From Alphaproteobacteria bacterium MarineAlpha5_Bin5 (lineage in GTDB: Bacteria; Pseudomonadota; Alphaproteobacteria; HIMB59; GCA-002718135), in assembly GCA_002938205.1 (NCBI GenBank), contig PTKZ01000012.1, positions 1 to 49,443 of the forward strand: DNA of 49,443 nt. Reading direction: 5' to 3'. This document shows, one piece after another, positions 39,658 to 47,436 of this stretch. The number at the start of each line of letters is the position of its first letter. The first letter of the stretch is position 1. Both the position numbers and the translations under genes were made by a program. Below the pieces are notes generated by a model. It saw only the letters and a program-made list of their open reading frames with translations. It made no database searches and was not told where the DNA came from.

Positions 39658-41475
39658 TTAATAAAAAGCTCTTTTTTCTAAATGTTTTATACACAATTTT
39701 TCATTTCCTTTGATTACTAAATAGGTAAATTTTTCTTCAATATTTTTTACGCATTGAACTCTTTCTTCTGGAATGCATATCATTGGAGTATTACCACAAG
39801 GATCAGCTAAACCTATTTTTCTTCCTTTAATTTTTTTTTGAACATATAATTTTTTATTGTCTATAATAATTGAATAATAATCAATTCCATATTTATTATT
39901 TTTAATTGCTATCCAAGGAAAATAATTTAGCTTTTCAGTATTTTTGAAATAATCAATATAAGTTCTTTGAATATTTTTTATCTCAAAATACAATAATGAT
40001 AACAAGAAAAGAGAGAATAAAGCTATTTTAGTTTTATAATTTTCTATAACTAAATTTTTTAGAAAAAAAGAAGCTATAAAAGCACTAAAAATTATTGTTG
40101 CTACATCGCCCCCATATATTGTTTGAGGAGTTAAAATAAACCACAATATAAGTTGGCCAAAAAAAACAAAAAAGGAATTTAAATAATTATAAAAATTAAA
40201 TTTTTTATCTATTAAAGTTTTTTTAAATTTACCTACAACAAATATAATAATAAAACAAAAGAAGATGATAACAAAGTTATTCAAAATTTTAATTGAATCT
40301 CCAGAGCGTATCCAATACTTTATCCAGAAAAATTTTCCTTGATTCATGTATTCTGAGTGAGAAAAAATTAAATTTTCTTTTAAAGGAATTAAATAATCAA
40401 CTCTGTCGTTTATTTTTCCATCTAATAAAACGTGCTCAGACCATCCTCTAGCTCCAGCTTGTACTCCATCGTACCTTAACTTTGCGTAATCTTTGCCAAC
40501 AGACCAAATGACTTCCTCATTTGAAAAACAGGTATTATCTATTGGATACATCAAACAACCTGTATGGATAAAATTTTTAGTGAAATGAAGAAATGGAATT
40601 GTAATGATTAAAATAAGTATTTTTTTATTTAAAATGAAATTTAAAAGAATATTTTTATGTCTTAAAAAAATATATATAAAAACTGGAAAAATAAAAATAT
40701 AATTAATACGTAATAATAAAACAAATGATGAAAAAATTAAAATTTTAGAAATAATATCTTTAGATTTATTTTTTGTATCGAAAATTAAACTAAAAAAATA
40801 AATATTTATTAAAAAGCCTAATAATAAGGGAGGAACATGACCTCCATATTCATATATTTTATGATATTTAGATATAGAAAAGATAAGAATTAAAAAAATA
40901 AAAATTTTAAGAGAAGTATTATTACTTTTTGATAATATTTCTAATAAGCTAAATATAAAATAAATAGCAAAAATAGCAGGAATTATGTTTATACCTTTTG
41001 CATCAATAATAGGCGCTCTTAATGCTCCTGCTATATCATTCCATGATTGAAAAGCTAAAAAATCATTAACGTTGGCAATTCCAAAAATTATTTTAAAGTC
41101 TTTTAAATAATTAAGATAAGGTAAATGGTACCATTCTAAATCTGGATGACCTTTGATTGAAAATAAACCTGGTAAAATTAATATTATAATTAAAATTATA
41201 TATTTTTTAGCAAAATAGACTTTTAGAATATTTTTAAAATAAAAAAATAATATAATTCCAATCAAATAAATTAATACTGTTACAAAATAATTTAATGGTA
41301 AAAAAAAATGCAATAAAAAAGAGATTATTAAAATAAAATAAAAACCTAGAAGTCCGGTACTACCAATGCCAATTGAACTTATTAATTTTTCTTTGATTAA
41401 AAAATTTTTTAATAAAAGACCATACCCTAAGGTAACAATAATAACACTAGTAAAATAAATTGCAAAAAATAACAT
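39658..41475 (-). CDS. Polytopic membrane protein, unrecognised (possibly GT-C-like)
   Basis: 605 residues, roughly eleven to thirteen hydrophobic helices, and a short cysteine-containing periplasmic tail (four Cys in the last 50 residues). A loop after the first helices has HPDLEWYHLPYLNYLKDFKI followed by FGIANVNDFLAFQSW, a pattern I associate with uncharacterised envelope proteins of the LIC_10190 type and with GT-C-like topology. No function can be assigned. Convergent with the second GT22 gene (44-bp AT-rich gap). Very Phe/Ile/Lys-rich. Confidence 0.6.
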   Translation of the reverse strand: MLFFAIYFTSVIIVTLGYGLLLKNFLIKEKLISSIGIGSTGLLGFYFILIISFLLHFFLPLNYFVTVLIYLIGIILFFYFKNILKVYFAKKYIILIIILILPGLFSIKGHPDLEWYHLPYLNYLKDFKIIFGIANVNDFLAFQSWNDIAGALRAPIIDAKGINIIPAIFAIYFIFSLLEILSKSNNTSLKIFIFLILIFSISKYHKIYEYGGHVPPLLLGFLINIYFFSLIFDTKNKSKDIISKILIFSSFVLLLRINYIFIFPVFIYIFLRHKNILLNFILNKKILILIITIPFLHFTKNFIHTGCLMYPIDNTCFSNEEVIWSVGKDYAKLRYDGVQAGARGWSEHVLLDGKINDRVDYLIPLKENLIFSHSEYMNQGKFFWIKYWIRSGDSIKILNNFVIIFFCFIIIFVVGKFKKTLIDKKFNFYNYLNSFFVFFGQLILWFILTPQTIYGGDVATIIFSAFIASFFLKNLVIENYKTKIALFSLFLLSLLYFEIKNIQRTYIDYFKNTEKLNYFPWIAIKNNKYGIDYYSIIIDNKKLYVQKKIKGRKIGLADPCGNTPMICIPEERVQCVKNIEEKFTYLVIKGNEKLCIKHLEKRAFY

Positions 41476-41549
41476 TTAAATACAAGTAATAGTTCTTTTT
41501 TTAAAATAAAATAGTCAAATAAATTTAATTAACTATAAGCTATTTCAAT

Positions 41550-41885
41550 TTAATTCAATCCTCCAAGATAATTAACCATCACTACGCCAATAATAATCAA
41601 GATTATACCAACCAAAGCATAAATATTTGGAATTTGATTATATTTAAGCATAGCAAAAATTAAAACACCAGTTACGGTTAGGCCGCTATAAGTTGAATAA
41701 GCAAATCCAACGGGAATCACTGACATTACTTTAGCAATTGAGAACATTGTTATACACATAAATAATATGCATAAAATTGAAGGTGTTAATTTTGTAAAAC
41801 CATCAGACATTTTTGCAAAACTGTTTGAAGCAATCCCAGTAGATATTCCAAATGCTAAAATGAGATATGCAATTAAAGGTTTCAC
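41550..41885 (-). CDS. SMR-family small membrane protein lacking the catalytic glutamate
   Basis: 111 residues, four transmembrane helices. Aligns end to end with EmrE: KMSDGFTKLTPS against EmrE KFSEGFTRLWPS, then IPVGFAYSTYSG against IPTGIAYAIWSG. However, the membrane-embedded Glu14 of EmrE maps to Gly or Thr, and there is no Asp or Glu in the first 27 residues; Trp63 becomes Tyr. Proton-coupled drug export by the usual mechanism is therefore unlikely; a lipid-linked sugar flippase-like role (as in ArnE/ArnF) is one speculative alternative. GTG start, no Shine-Dalgarno. Stands alone. Confidence 0.72.
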   Translation of the reverse strand: MKPLIAYLILAFGISTGIASNSFAKMSDGFTKLTPSILCILFMCITMFSIAKVMSVIPVGFAYSTYSGLTVTGVLIFAMLKYNQIPNIYALVGIILIIIGVVMVNYLGGLN

Positions 41886-42010
41886 GATTTAGTATTATTA
41901 TTAGTGAAATTATATATTTTTTTATATTGAAGAATACAATTATTCTAAACAATTTTATTATGTTAATATTTGATTATAAATAAGAAAGAATAGCATTGAA
42001 AAAACCGAGT

Positions 42011-42049
42011 GGAGAGATGTGAGAGCGGTTTAATCAGCACGCTTGGAAA
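42011..42049 (+). pseudogene. 5'-half fragment of tRNA-Ser(GGA)
   Basis: Matches tRNA-Ser from base 1 to the end of the anticodon loop. Acceptor 5' strand GGAGAGA (42011-42017), D-stem TGA/TCA (42020-42022 with 42034-42036) with a GAGCGG-containing D-loop, then CACGC and the loop TTGGAAA with anticodon GGA at 42045-42047. After 42049 the sequence no longer pairs: no 3' anticodon arm, variable arm, T-arm or 3' acceptor strand in the next 100 bases. It cannot be a functional tRNA. It lies beside the sugar operon, so it probably marks an insertion or recombination boundary. Confidence 0.65.
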
Positions 42050-42111
42050 CAATGTCTTGTAGCGATTTACACATAAGTAATTTCCTATAAATTCTTTATT
42101 TCTATAACGTT

Positions 42112-42133
42112 AAAAAGAAAGTGATCACACTTT
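42112..42133 (-). terminator. Intrinsic terminator of the sugar operon
   Basis: On the minus strand, 13 bases after the kinase stop: arms AAAGTG (42128-42133) and CACTTT (42118-42123), loop TGAT, then C and five T. Small AT-rich stem but correct orientation, position and T-run. Confidence 0.6.
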
Positions 42134-42146
42134 GATCAAACTTACA

Positions 42147-43544
42147 TTACAAAGAATTTCTTTTAAAAATAATTTTATTTATTAAATCAAGCCATTTTTT
42201 TTTGTATTTATTTATAATTTTTATTTTAGAATTTGATATTTTAGTTAAATTTAATTTGTAGTTTGATTTTTTGTTACACAATAAAAATGCTCCTATAGCA
42301 GTTCCGTTACTATCTTTATTTAAATATATTTTTTGATTATATCTTAAGGCTGAAAGATATCTCAAAAATAATTTATTTTTTGTGAATCCTCCATCTATTA
42401 TGATTGAATTGTTTGAATTCATTTCGTTTAAGCAGTAATCGGTGATTAAGGCTATATATAAGGATGCTAAATTATTATATTCAGCAAAAGTTTTAATAAA
42501 TTTTTGATTAGTAATTTTTCCTTTCATATCATTAATTGGATTACCTTCTGCAAAAGAAGGTATAACAAAAATTTTGTTTTTGATAAGATGACCAATACTA
42601 TTCTTCTTATTTATTGCATTAGTGCGTTTTTTTATAATATTTGAATATTCTCTTCCGCCCATAAAACGTACGACAGGTATTTTTTTTCCATATACATTTA
42701 ATTTCGCAAATATGTTTTTCTTCTCATTTAAAAAATTTGAATTCATTTCTTTATTAAAAATAACTATCCATGTTCCTGTTGAAATTAAAGTAAATGATTT
42801 TTTAAATTTTTTTTCATAAAGGTAATATGAAAAACTTGAATCATGTCCACCACAATATACATTACAATTATTGTATAAATTAGTTTTAATTAATATTTCT
42901 TTTTTTACTTTGCCTATCTTTTTCCATGATTTATATATTTTAGGAATTTTTTTTTCTAATCTATTTTTTAAAACAAAAGTTGAAAATTTTTTTTTCTTAA
43001 ATGACCACAAATCACTATGACAACCTAGATATGTAATTTCTGAGGATTTTACTCCTGTTAATCTCCAGGCAAAGTATTGTGGATAAAAAATTATACTTTG
43101 AACTAAATTAAATTTTTCTTTTAAATTATAAATATAATAAAAAATAGATTTTGCTATTAATAGACCTCCTGATAAATTAGGAGTTAAGGTTTCGGGAAAA
43201 TCGCATTTGTGGTATTTTAAGTATATCTTTTCGAATTTTTTATCAAAAATATTTTCGTAATCTATAATTGGTAAAAAAAGATTTTTATTTTCATTTATGT
43301 TTAAGATGCAAGTGCTAGCGTGTGTCGTAAAAATAATTTTATTAATTAAAAATTTCTTTGATATAACTTTAATTAGATCAGTAACGATTTCTAAAATTTT
43401 ATCTACTTCGATAATATAAAGTTTTTTAAATTTTTTTGAAAATTCCTGATTTTTTTTATATTCAACAATTATTCTACCACTATAGTTGAATAAAATTGAT
43501 TTAATATGTGTTTTACCTATATCAAAAACAAGGGTGTTTTTCAC
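42147..43544 (-). CDS. rhaK: FGGY-family sugar kinase, rhizobial RhaK type (L-rhamnulose kinase)
   Basis: 465 residues, actin-like sugar-kinase fold. Phosphate-1 loop VFDIGKTHIKSIL at the N-terminus, phosphate-2 loop LISTGTWIV, and the adenosine motif IIDGGFTKNKLFLRYLSAL. YPQYFAWRLTGVKSSEIT, LGCHSDLW and GGHDSSFSYYL strongly resemble the RhaK branch used in Rhizobium L-rhamnose catabolism. Expected reaction: ATP-dependent phosphorylation of L-rhamnulose (or, less likely, L-fuculose). GTG start. Last gene of the operon, 13 bp after the aldolase-dehydrogenase. Confidence 0.75.
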   Translation of the reverse strand: MKNTLVFDIGKTHIKSILFNYSGRIIVEYKKNQEFSKKFKKLYIIEVDKILEIVTDLIKVISKKFLINKIIFTTHASTCILNINENKNLFLPIIDYENIFDKKFEKIYLKYHKCDFPETLTPNLSGGLLIAKSIFYYIYNLKEKFNLVQSIIFYPQYFAWRLTGVKSSEITYLGCHSDLWSFKKKKFSTFVLKNRLEKKIPKIYKSWKKIGKVKKEILIKTNLYNNCNVYCGGHDSSFSYYLYEKKFKKSFTLISTGTWIVIFNKEMNSNFLNEKKNIFAKLNVYGKKIPVVRFMGGREYSNIIKKRTNAINKKNSIGHLIKNKIFVIPSFAEGNPINDMKGKITNQKFIKTFAEYNNLASLYIALITDYCLNEMNSNNSIIIDGGFTKNKLFLRYLSALRYNQKIYLNKDSNGTAIGAFLLCNKKSNYKLNLTKISNSKIKIINKYKKKWLDLINKIIFKRNSL

Positions 43545-43557
43545 AACTTCAAATAAA

Positions 43558-45648
43558 TCATCTTGTAAAAGTAGCTACATGACCAGCATCTACATTTAAT
43601 ATATTGCCAGTTGATTTTTCTGATGAATCTAGGCAAAAATAATAAATTGCCTCAGCAATATCCTCTCCATAAACTGATTTTTTTAACAATGATCTATTTT
43701 TATAAAAATTTTCTAAATTATTAACTTTAATATCATATGTTTTTGATCTTTTATATTTAAGTTCTTTTGTCCACAAATTTGATTCTTTTATTACAGCATC
43801 TGGATTAACTACATTAGATCTAATATTATATTCAGCACCTTCAAGCGCTATACATCTTGATAATTGGATTTCAGCTGCTTTTGCAGAGCAATATGATGAT
43901 ACTTTTTTTGAAGGTATTATACCATTTTTGCTAACCACAAATATTATAGAACCTCCATTGCTTTGGTTTTTCATTATTTTAAAAGCTTCCCTTGAAACTA
44001 AAAAATACCCAGTTGATAAAACACTAAAATTTTTATTCCAAAGATCAATACTTGTGTCTTCAAAAGAAGATTCTGTATTTATTCCAACACTAGAAACTAA
44101 TATATCAATTCCTCCATAAGCATTTAGTAAATTATTAAAACATGCTTTAACACTTTCTTCGTTACTTACATCAATTAAACTTCCATCAATATTATCTGCA
44201 CCAAATTGATCTCTGAGATTACCAATTGTTTTTTCTAATGAATTTTTGTCTATATCAGTTAAAAAAACAGTTGCTCCATTTTCGAGTAACTTTTTTGCTG
44301 ATGCTTTTCCAATAGCTCCTGACCCACCTGTGATTAATGCAATTTTACCACTTAATGGTTTTGGCTTAGGTAATCTTTTTAATTTATCTTCTTCTAAAGA
44401 CCAATACTCAACATTAAAAGCTTCTTTGTCATTTAATCCTGTATAACTAGAAACCCCTTCTGCTCCTTTCATGACATTTATTGCATTTAAATAGAATTCA
44501 CTTGCAAGTCTGGCATTTGTTTTATTTTTTGCAAATGAAATCATTCCAATTTTTGGTAATAAAAAAATTATTGGGTTAGAATCTCTAATCTTAGGTGAAT
44601 CAATTAATTTATTTTTTTTATAATAATTTATATAGGATAGATTATATTGTTTTAAATTTGATGTGAGATTCCTTATAATTTGATTTTCATTCATATTACT
44701 AGGATCAAAATTTAATACCACAGGTCTTTTTTTTGTTCTTATAAAATGATCAGGACATGAAGTGCCAATTTTAGCAAGTTTTTTTAAATTAGATGAATTA
44801 ACAAATTCCAAAACAAATTTATTATCACTAAAATGAGATATTTTATTTTCAAATGAAGATATTTGAGATCTTATGAAAGGTATGATTTTTGCGACTATTC
44901 TTTGTCTTTTTGATTTGTCATAACTATTATATAATGTTTTTCCGAAAGGTTTGGATTTGGAGTTTTGTAAAAGCCATTTGGTTGCTGTAGTTATTACATT
45001 AATAGTATTTGAGTAACATTCTTTATCATTTTTACCCCATGTAAATAACCCATGTCCTCCTAAAATAACCCCAATATAATTTTTATTCTTTGAAATTTCT
45101 CCAAGTTTTAATCCTAAATCAAATCCTGGTCTTTGCCAGTTAACCCAAGCAACTTTATTGTTGAAAATTTTATAACAAATCTCCTCACCTTTTTTGGAAG
45201 TAGCAATTGCAATAATTACATCAGGATGTGTATGATCAACAAAATCATATTCAATAAATCCGTGCAATGGGGTATCAACACTAGTTGGCCGTGTATTTAA
45301 ATTATAATAACAATGTGGATACATTGGTATCATGTCATCTTCAAATTTTTTACCTTTATATAATTTTTTTAATCCATATAACTTACTCATATATAAGCTA
45401 GAGAAACCATCTAAATTAATAGTTCCAAGGTCACCACCAGATCCTTTGACATACATTATTTTTTCTTTTTTATTAGAAAGCGGATCTTTCAAAAGTAATT
45501 TTGTTGAAGTGTTGCCTCCTCCAAAATTAGTAACTTGTAAATCAGCACCTAATAAACGTGAGCGATAAACTAGGAGCTTTAACAAGCTTAATTTAGAAGA
45601 ATTTTTTTCATTCCAAAGATTTTTTGGTGAAAGATTATTAATGCTCAT
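43558..45648 (-). CDS. rhaD: Bifunctional rhamnulose-1-phosphate aldolase / short-chain dehydrogenase
   Basis: 696-residue fusion. Residues about 1-430 form a class II aldolase with GGGNTSTK, metal ligands His139 and His141 (DHTHPD), and GGHGLFTWG. From about 435 a classical SDR follows, with LITGGSGAIGKAS, DILVSSVGIN and catalytic Tyr/Lys in SYCSAKAAE. This is the RhaE-RhaW/YuxG architecture: cleave L-rhamnulose-1-phosphate to DHAP and L-lactaldehyde, then oxidise the aldehyde to L-lactate. No frameshift; the linker is intact. 3 bp after the permease. L-Fucose or another 6-deoxysugar remains possible. Confidence 0.82.
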   Translation of the reverse strand: MSINNLSPKNLWNEKNSSKLSLLKLLVYRSRLLGADLQVTNFGGGNTSTKLLLKDPLSNKKEKIMYVKGSGGDLGTINLDGFSSLYMSKLYGLKKLYKGKKFEDDMIPMYPHCYYNLNTRPTSVDTPLHGFIEYDFVDHTHPDVIIAIATSKKGEEICYKIFNNKVAWVNWQRPGFDLGLKLGEISKNKNYIGVILGGHGLFTWGKNDKECYSNTINVITTATKWLLQNSKSKPFGKTLYNSYDKSKRQRIVAKIIPFIRSQISSFENKISHFSDNKFVLEFVNSSNLKKLAKIGTSCPDHFIRTKKRPVVLNFDPSNMNENQIIRNLTSNLKQYNLSYINYYKKNKLIDSPKIRDSNPIIFLLPKIGMISFAKNKTNARLASEFYLNAINVMKGAEGVSSYTGLNDKEAFNVEYWSLEEDKLKRLPKPKPLSGKIALITGGSGAIGKASAKKLLENGATVFLTDIDKNSLEKTIGNLRDQFGADNIDGSLIDVSNEESVKACFNNLLNAYGGIDILVSSVGINTESSFEDTSIDLWNKNFSVLSTGYFLVSREAFKIMKNQSNGGSIIFVVSKNGIIPSKKVSSYCSAKAAEIQLSRCIALEGAEYNIRSNVVNPDAVIKESNLWTKELKYKRSKTYDIKVNNLENFYKNRSLLKKSVYGEDIAEAIYYFCLDSSEKSTGNILNVDAGHVATFTR

Positions 45649-45651
45649 TAT

Positions 45652-46632
45652 TTATTTCTTTGTTGTAATTTTAAATTTATCAATCAGAACAGCTAGAATT
45701 ATAAAAGCTCCCACAAATGTTCCTTGCCAGTATGGATCCATTCCAGCTAATAGCAAACCATTACGAATAATCTCAATCAATGCAGCACCTATTACAGCTC
45801 CTCCAGCTCCTCCAGCTCCTCCCATTAAGTTTGCCCCTCCAATTACTGTTGAAGCAATTACTTTTAATTCATACGTCATTGCTATTCCATTTGTAACTGA
45901 ACCCAACCAACCAACCATTAGGAAAGCGCTTACAGCAGCCATTAATCCAGATAAAAGATAAGCTGATAACTTGACTCTATTGACATTTACACCGGTTAAT
46001 CTCGCAGCTTCTTCATTACCACCAATTGAATATATATGTTTCCCCCAGGCGGTAAAATTCAAAGCATAAATAAAAAATAAAGTTAAAATAAAAAGTACAA
46101 TTACAGAATTAGGCATACCCAAGGTTGCTCCTCCACCAATTTCATTTAGTAAATCTTCATGAGGACCAAATTCATATATCATAGCATTTTTTGTTACTAC
46201 GATTGCAAGACTACGAGCAATGCTCAACATACCTAATGTAACCACAAAAGGATTAATTTTAATATATGCTATTAAATATCCATTTACAAAACCACATAGC
46301 AAACCTGTACCAAAACAGGCAAAGGCTCCAAACCAAATATTGTATCCTTCTCTCATAACAATTCCTAAAACAACAGCTGATAAAGCAAGAACTGAACCAA
46401 CAGATAAATCAATCCCAGCAGTAATGATGACAACACACATTCCCAGAGCCATTATTGCAATAAAAGAAAAGTTTCTTGTAATATTGAACAAATTTGGACC
46501 AGTTGCAAATGCATCAGCTATTATTGAAAAAACTATAATCATTAATATCAATGCAATACTTACCCAAAAAACCTGATCTTTAAGCATTCTATTCACTAAG
46601 TTTGATTCAGTATTATTATTTGAATTTTCCAT
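45652..46632 (-). CDS. Sugar ABC transporter permease (RbsC/FrcC family)
   Basis: 326 residues with about eight to ten hydrophobic helices. MCVVIITAGIDLSVGSVLAL and the EAARLTGVNVNRVK coupling motif are hallmarks of the BPD_transp_2 family. The C-terminal GGANLMGGAGGAGGAV corresponds to the family's Gly-rich loop and is encoded by three perfect 9-bp repeats. Only one permease gene is present, so a homodimer is expected. 1 bp after the ATPase gene. Confidence 0.9.
   Translation of the reverse strand: MENSNNNTESNLVNRMLKDQVFWVSIALILMIIVFSIIADAFATGPNLFNITRNFSFIAIMALGMCVVIITAGIDLSVGSVLALSAVVLGIVMREGYNIWFGAFACFGTGLLCGFVNGYLIAYIKINPFVVTLGMLSIARSLAIVVTKNAMIYEFGPHEDLLNEIGGGATLGMPNSVIVLFILTLFFIYALNFTAWGKHIYSIGGNEEAARLTGVNVNRVKLSAYLLSGLMAAVSAFLMVGWLGSVTNGIAMTYELKVIASTVIGGANLMGGAGGAGGAVIGAALIEIIRNGLLLAGMDPYWQGTFVGAFIILAVLIDKFKITTKK
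45796..45822. repeat. Three perfect 9-bp tandem repeats inside the permease gene
   Basis: Unit AGCTCCTCC on the + strand, three copies end to end, coding Gly-Gly-Ala three times on the minus strand. The coding strand therefore contains three GGAGG cores that resemble Shine-Dalgarno sequences. Protein length matches the family, so it is not an in-frame expansion. Confidence 0.85.
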
Positions 46633-46633
46633 A

Positions 46634-47374
46634 TTATGCTGTTTGTAATGCTCCTGTGATTAATCCAGTTACTTCTTCTGGAGAGCTATCAGTAATTTTT
46701 TTGTCTGCAACTTTACTACCTCTTCTTAAAACTACTATTCTGTCACTAACTTCAAAAACATCAGGCATTCTGTGGCTTATTAAAATTATTGAAATACCTT
46801 GATCTCTTAGTTGACGTATATAGTCTAAAACTTCTGCAACTTGTCTTACACTAATTGCAGCAGTAGGCTCATCCATTAAAACAATTTTAGCGTCGGTTAG
46901 CTTTGTTCTCGCAATGGCTACTGCTTGTCTTTGTCCCCCGGACATTAATTTAACTATATCTCTAGGTCTTGTTTCTGATTTCAATTCATTAAATAAGTTT
47001 TGAGAAATATCATACATTTTTTTATAATCTAAAAAAGGAACATAAAAAATTTTTTTAAATAACTCTCTTGATAAAAAAATGTTGGCTGCTGCAGTTAAAT
47101 TATCACATAAAGCTAAATCTTGGTAAACAACTTCAATACCACTATTTCTAGCGTCAATAGGTTTTGAAAAATTAACATGTTTATCATTGTATAAAATTTC
47201 TCCAGAAGTAGACTGAAATACTCCTGCCACAATCTTAATTAATGTAGACTTGCCTGCTCCGTTATCTCCCATTAAACCAACAACTTGCCCCTTATCCAAA
47301 TTAAAATTGACATTTTTTAAAGCTTCAATAGCACCAAAATTTTTTGAGATATTTTTTAAATTTAATATAGGCAT
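46634..47374 (-). CDS. Sugar ABC transporter ATP-binding protein, single-domain (FrcA-like)
   Basis: 246 residues, a single ABC domain, where RbsA/RhaT-type sugar ATPases have two (about 500). Walker A GDNGAGKST, signature MSGGQRQAVAIARTK (Met instead of Leu), Walker B VLMDEPTAA, H-loop LISHRMPDVFEVSDRIVVLR. Length and motifs match FrcA of the fructose/mannose/ribose importer, so it must homodimerise. Second gene of the operon, separated from the binding-protein gene by a 62-bp gap with a strong stem-loop. Confidence 0.9.
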   Translation of the reverse strand: MPILNLKNISKNFGAIEALKNVNFNLDKGQVVGLMGDNGAGKSTLIKIVAGVFQSTSGEILYNDKHVNFSKPIDARNSGIEVVYQDLALCDNLTAAANIFLSRELFKKIFYVPFLDYKKMYDISQNLFNELKSETRPRDIVKLMSGGQRQAVAIARTKLTDAKIVLMDEPTAAISVRQVAEVLDYIRQLRDQGISIILISHRMPDVFEVSDRIVVLRRGSKVADKKITDSSPEEVTGLITGALQTA

Positions 47375-47391
47375 TTTATAAATAATAATCC

Positions 47392-47422
47392 AATCCCCCC
47401 TTAAGTTAATTAAGGGAGGATT
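47392..47422 (-). other. Intercistronic stem-loop between binding-protein and ATPase genes
   Basis: AATCC (47392-47396) pairs with GGATT (47418-47422) and CCCTTAA (47398-47404) with TTAAGGG (47410-47416), with one C-A mismatch and a 5-base loop: 12 pairs. It lies 14 bases after the binding-protein stop on the transcribed strand. No T-run follows, so it is more likely an mRNA-stabilising or attenuating hairpin than a full terminator. Such structures commonly let binding protein be made in excess over the membrane parts. Confidence 0.7.
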
Positions 47423-47436
47423 TTCAAAAGATTAAA

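Larger units (their letters stand above)
41886..42146. other. Non-coding gap between the SMR gene and the sugar operon
   Basis: Longest gene-free stretch in the window (261 bp). It holds the tRNA-Ser 5' fragment (42011-42049) and the sugar-operon terminator (42112-42133). The rest is AT-rich with no ORF or further structure that I can support. Confidence 0.7.

Noticed and set aside
42122..42138. Two TGATCA palindromes 11 bp apart as an operator
   Set aside because: They lie downstream of the kinase on its transcribed strand and are better explained by the terminator hairpin.
42011..42146. tRNA-Ser interrupted by a group I intron in the anticodon loop
   Set aside because: The break is at the right place for such an intron, but no group I core elements and no 3' half of the tRNA (T-arm, 3' acceptor strand) appear before the kinase gene or elsewhere that I could find.
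43558..45648. Gene fusion caused by a sequencing or assembly error
   Set aside because: The aldolase-SDR fusion is a known family architecture, the frame is continuous and the linker is ordinary.
45641..45961. Proline/alanine-rich ORF on the + strand
   Set aside because: It is the antisense of the permease gene; the PPAPPAPP stretch is the complement of its Gly-Gly-Ala repeats.
46220..46576. 118-codon ORF on the + strand
   Set aside because: Antisense to the conserved permease core; low-complexity composition.
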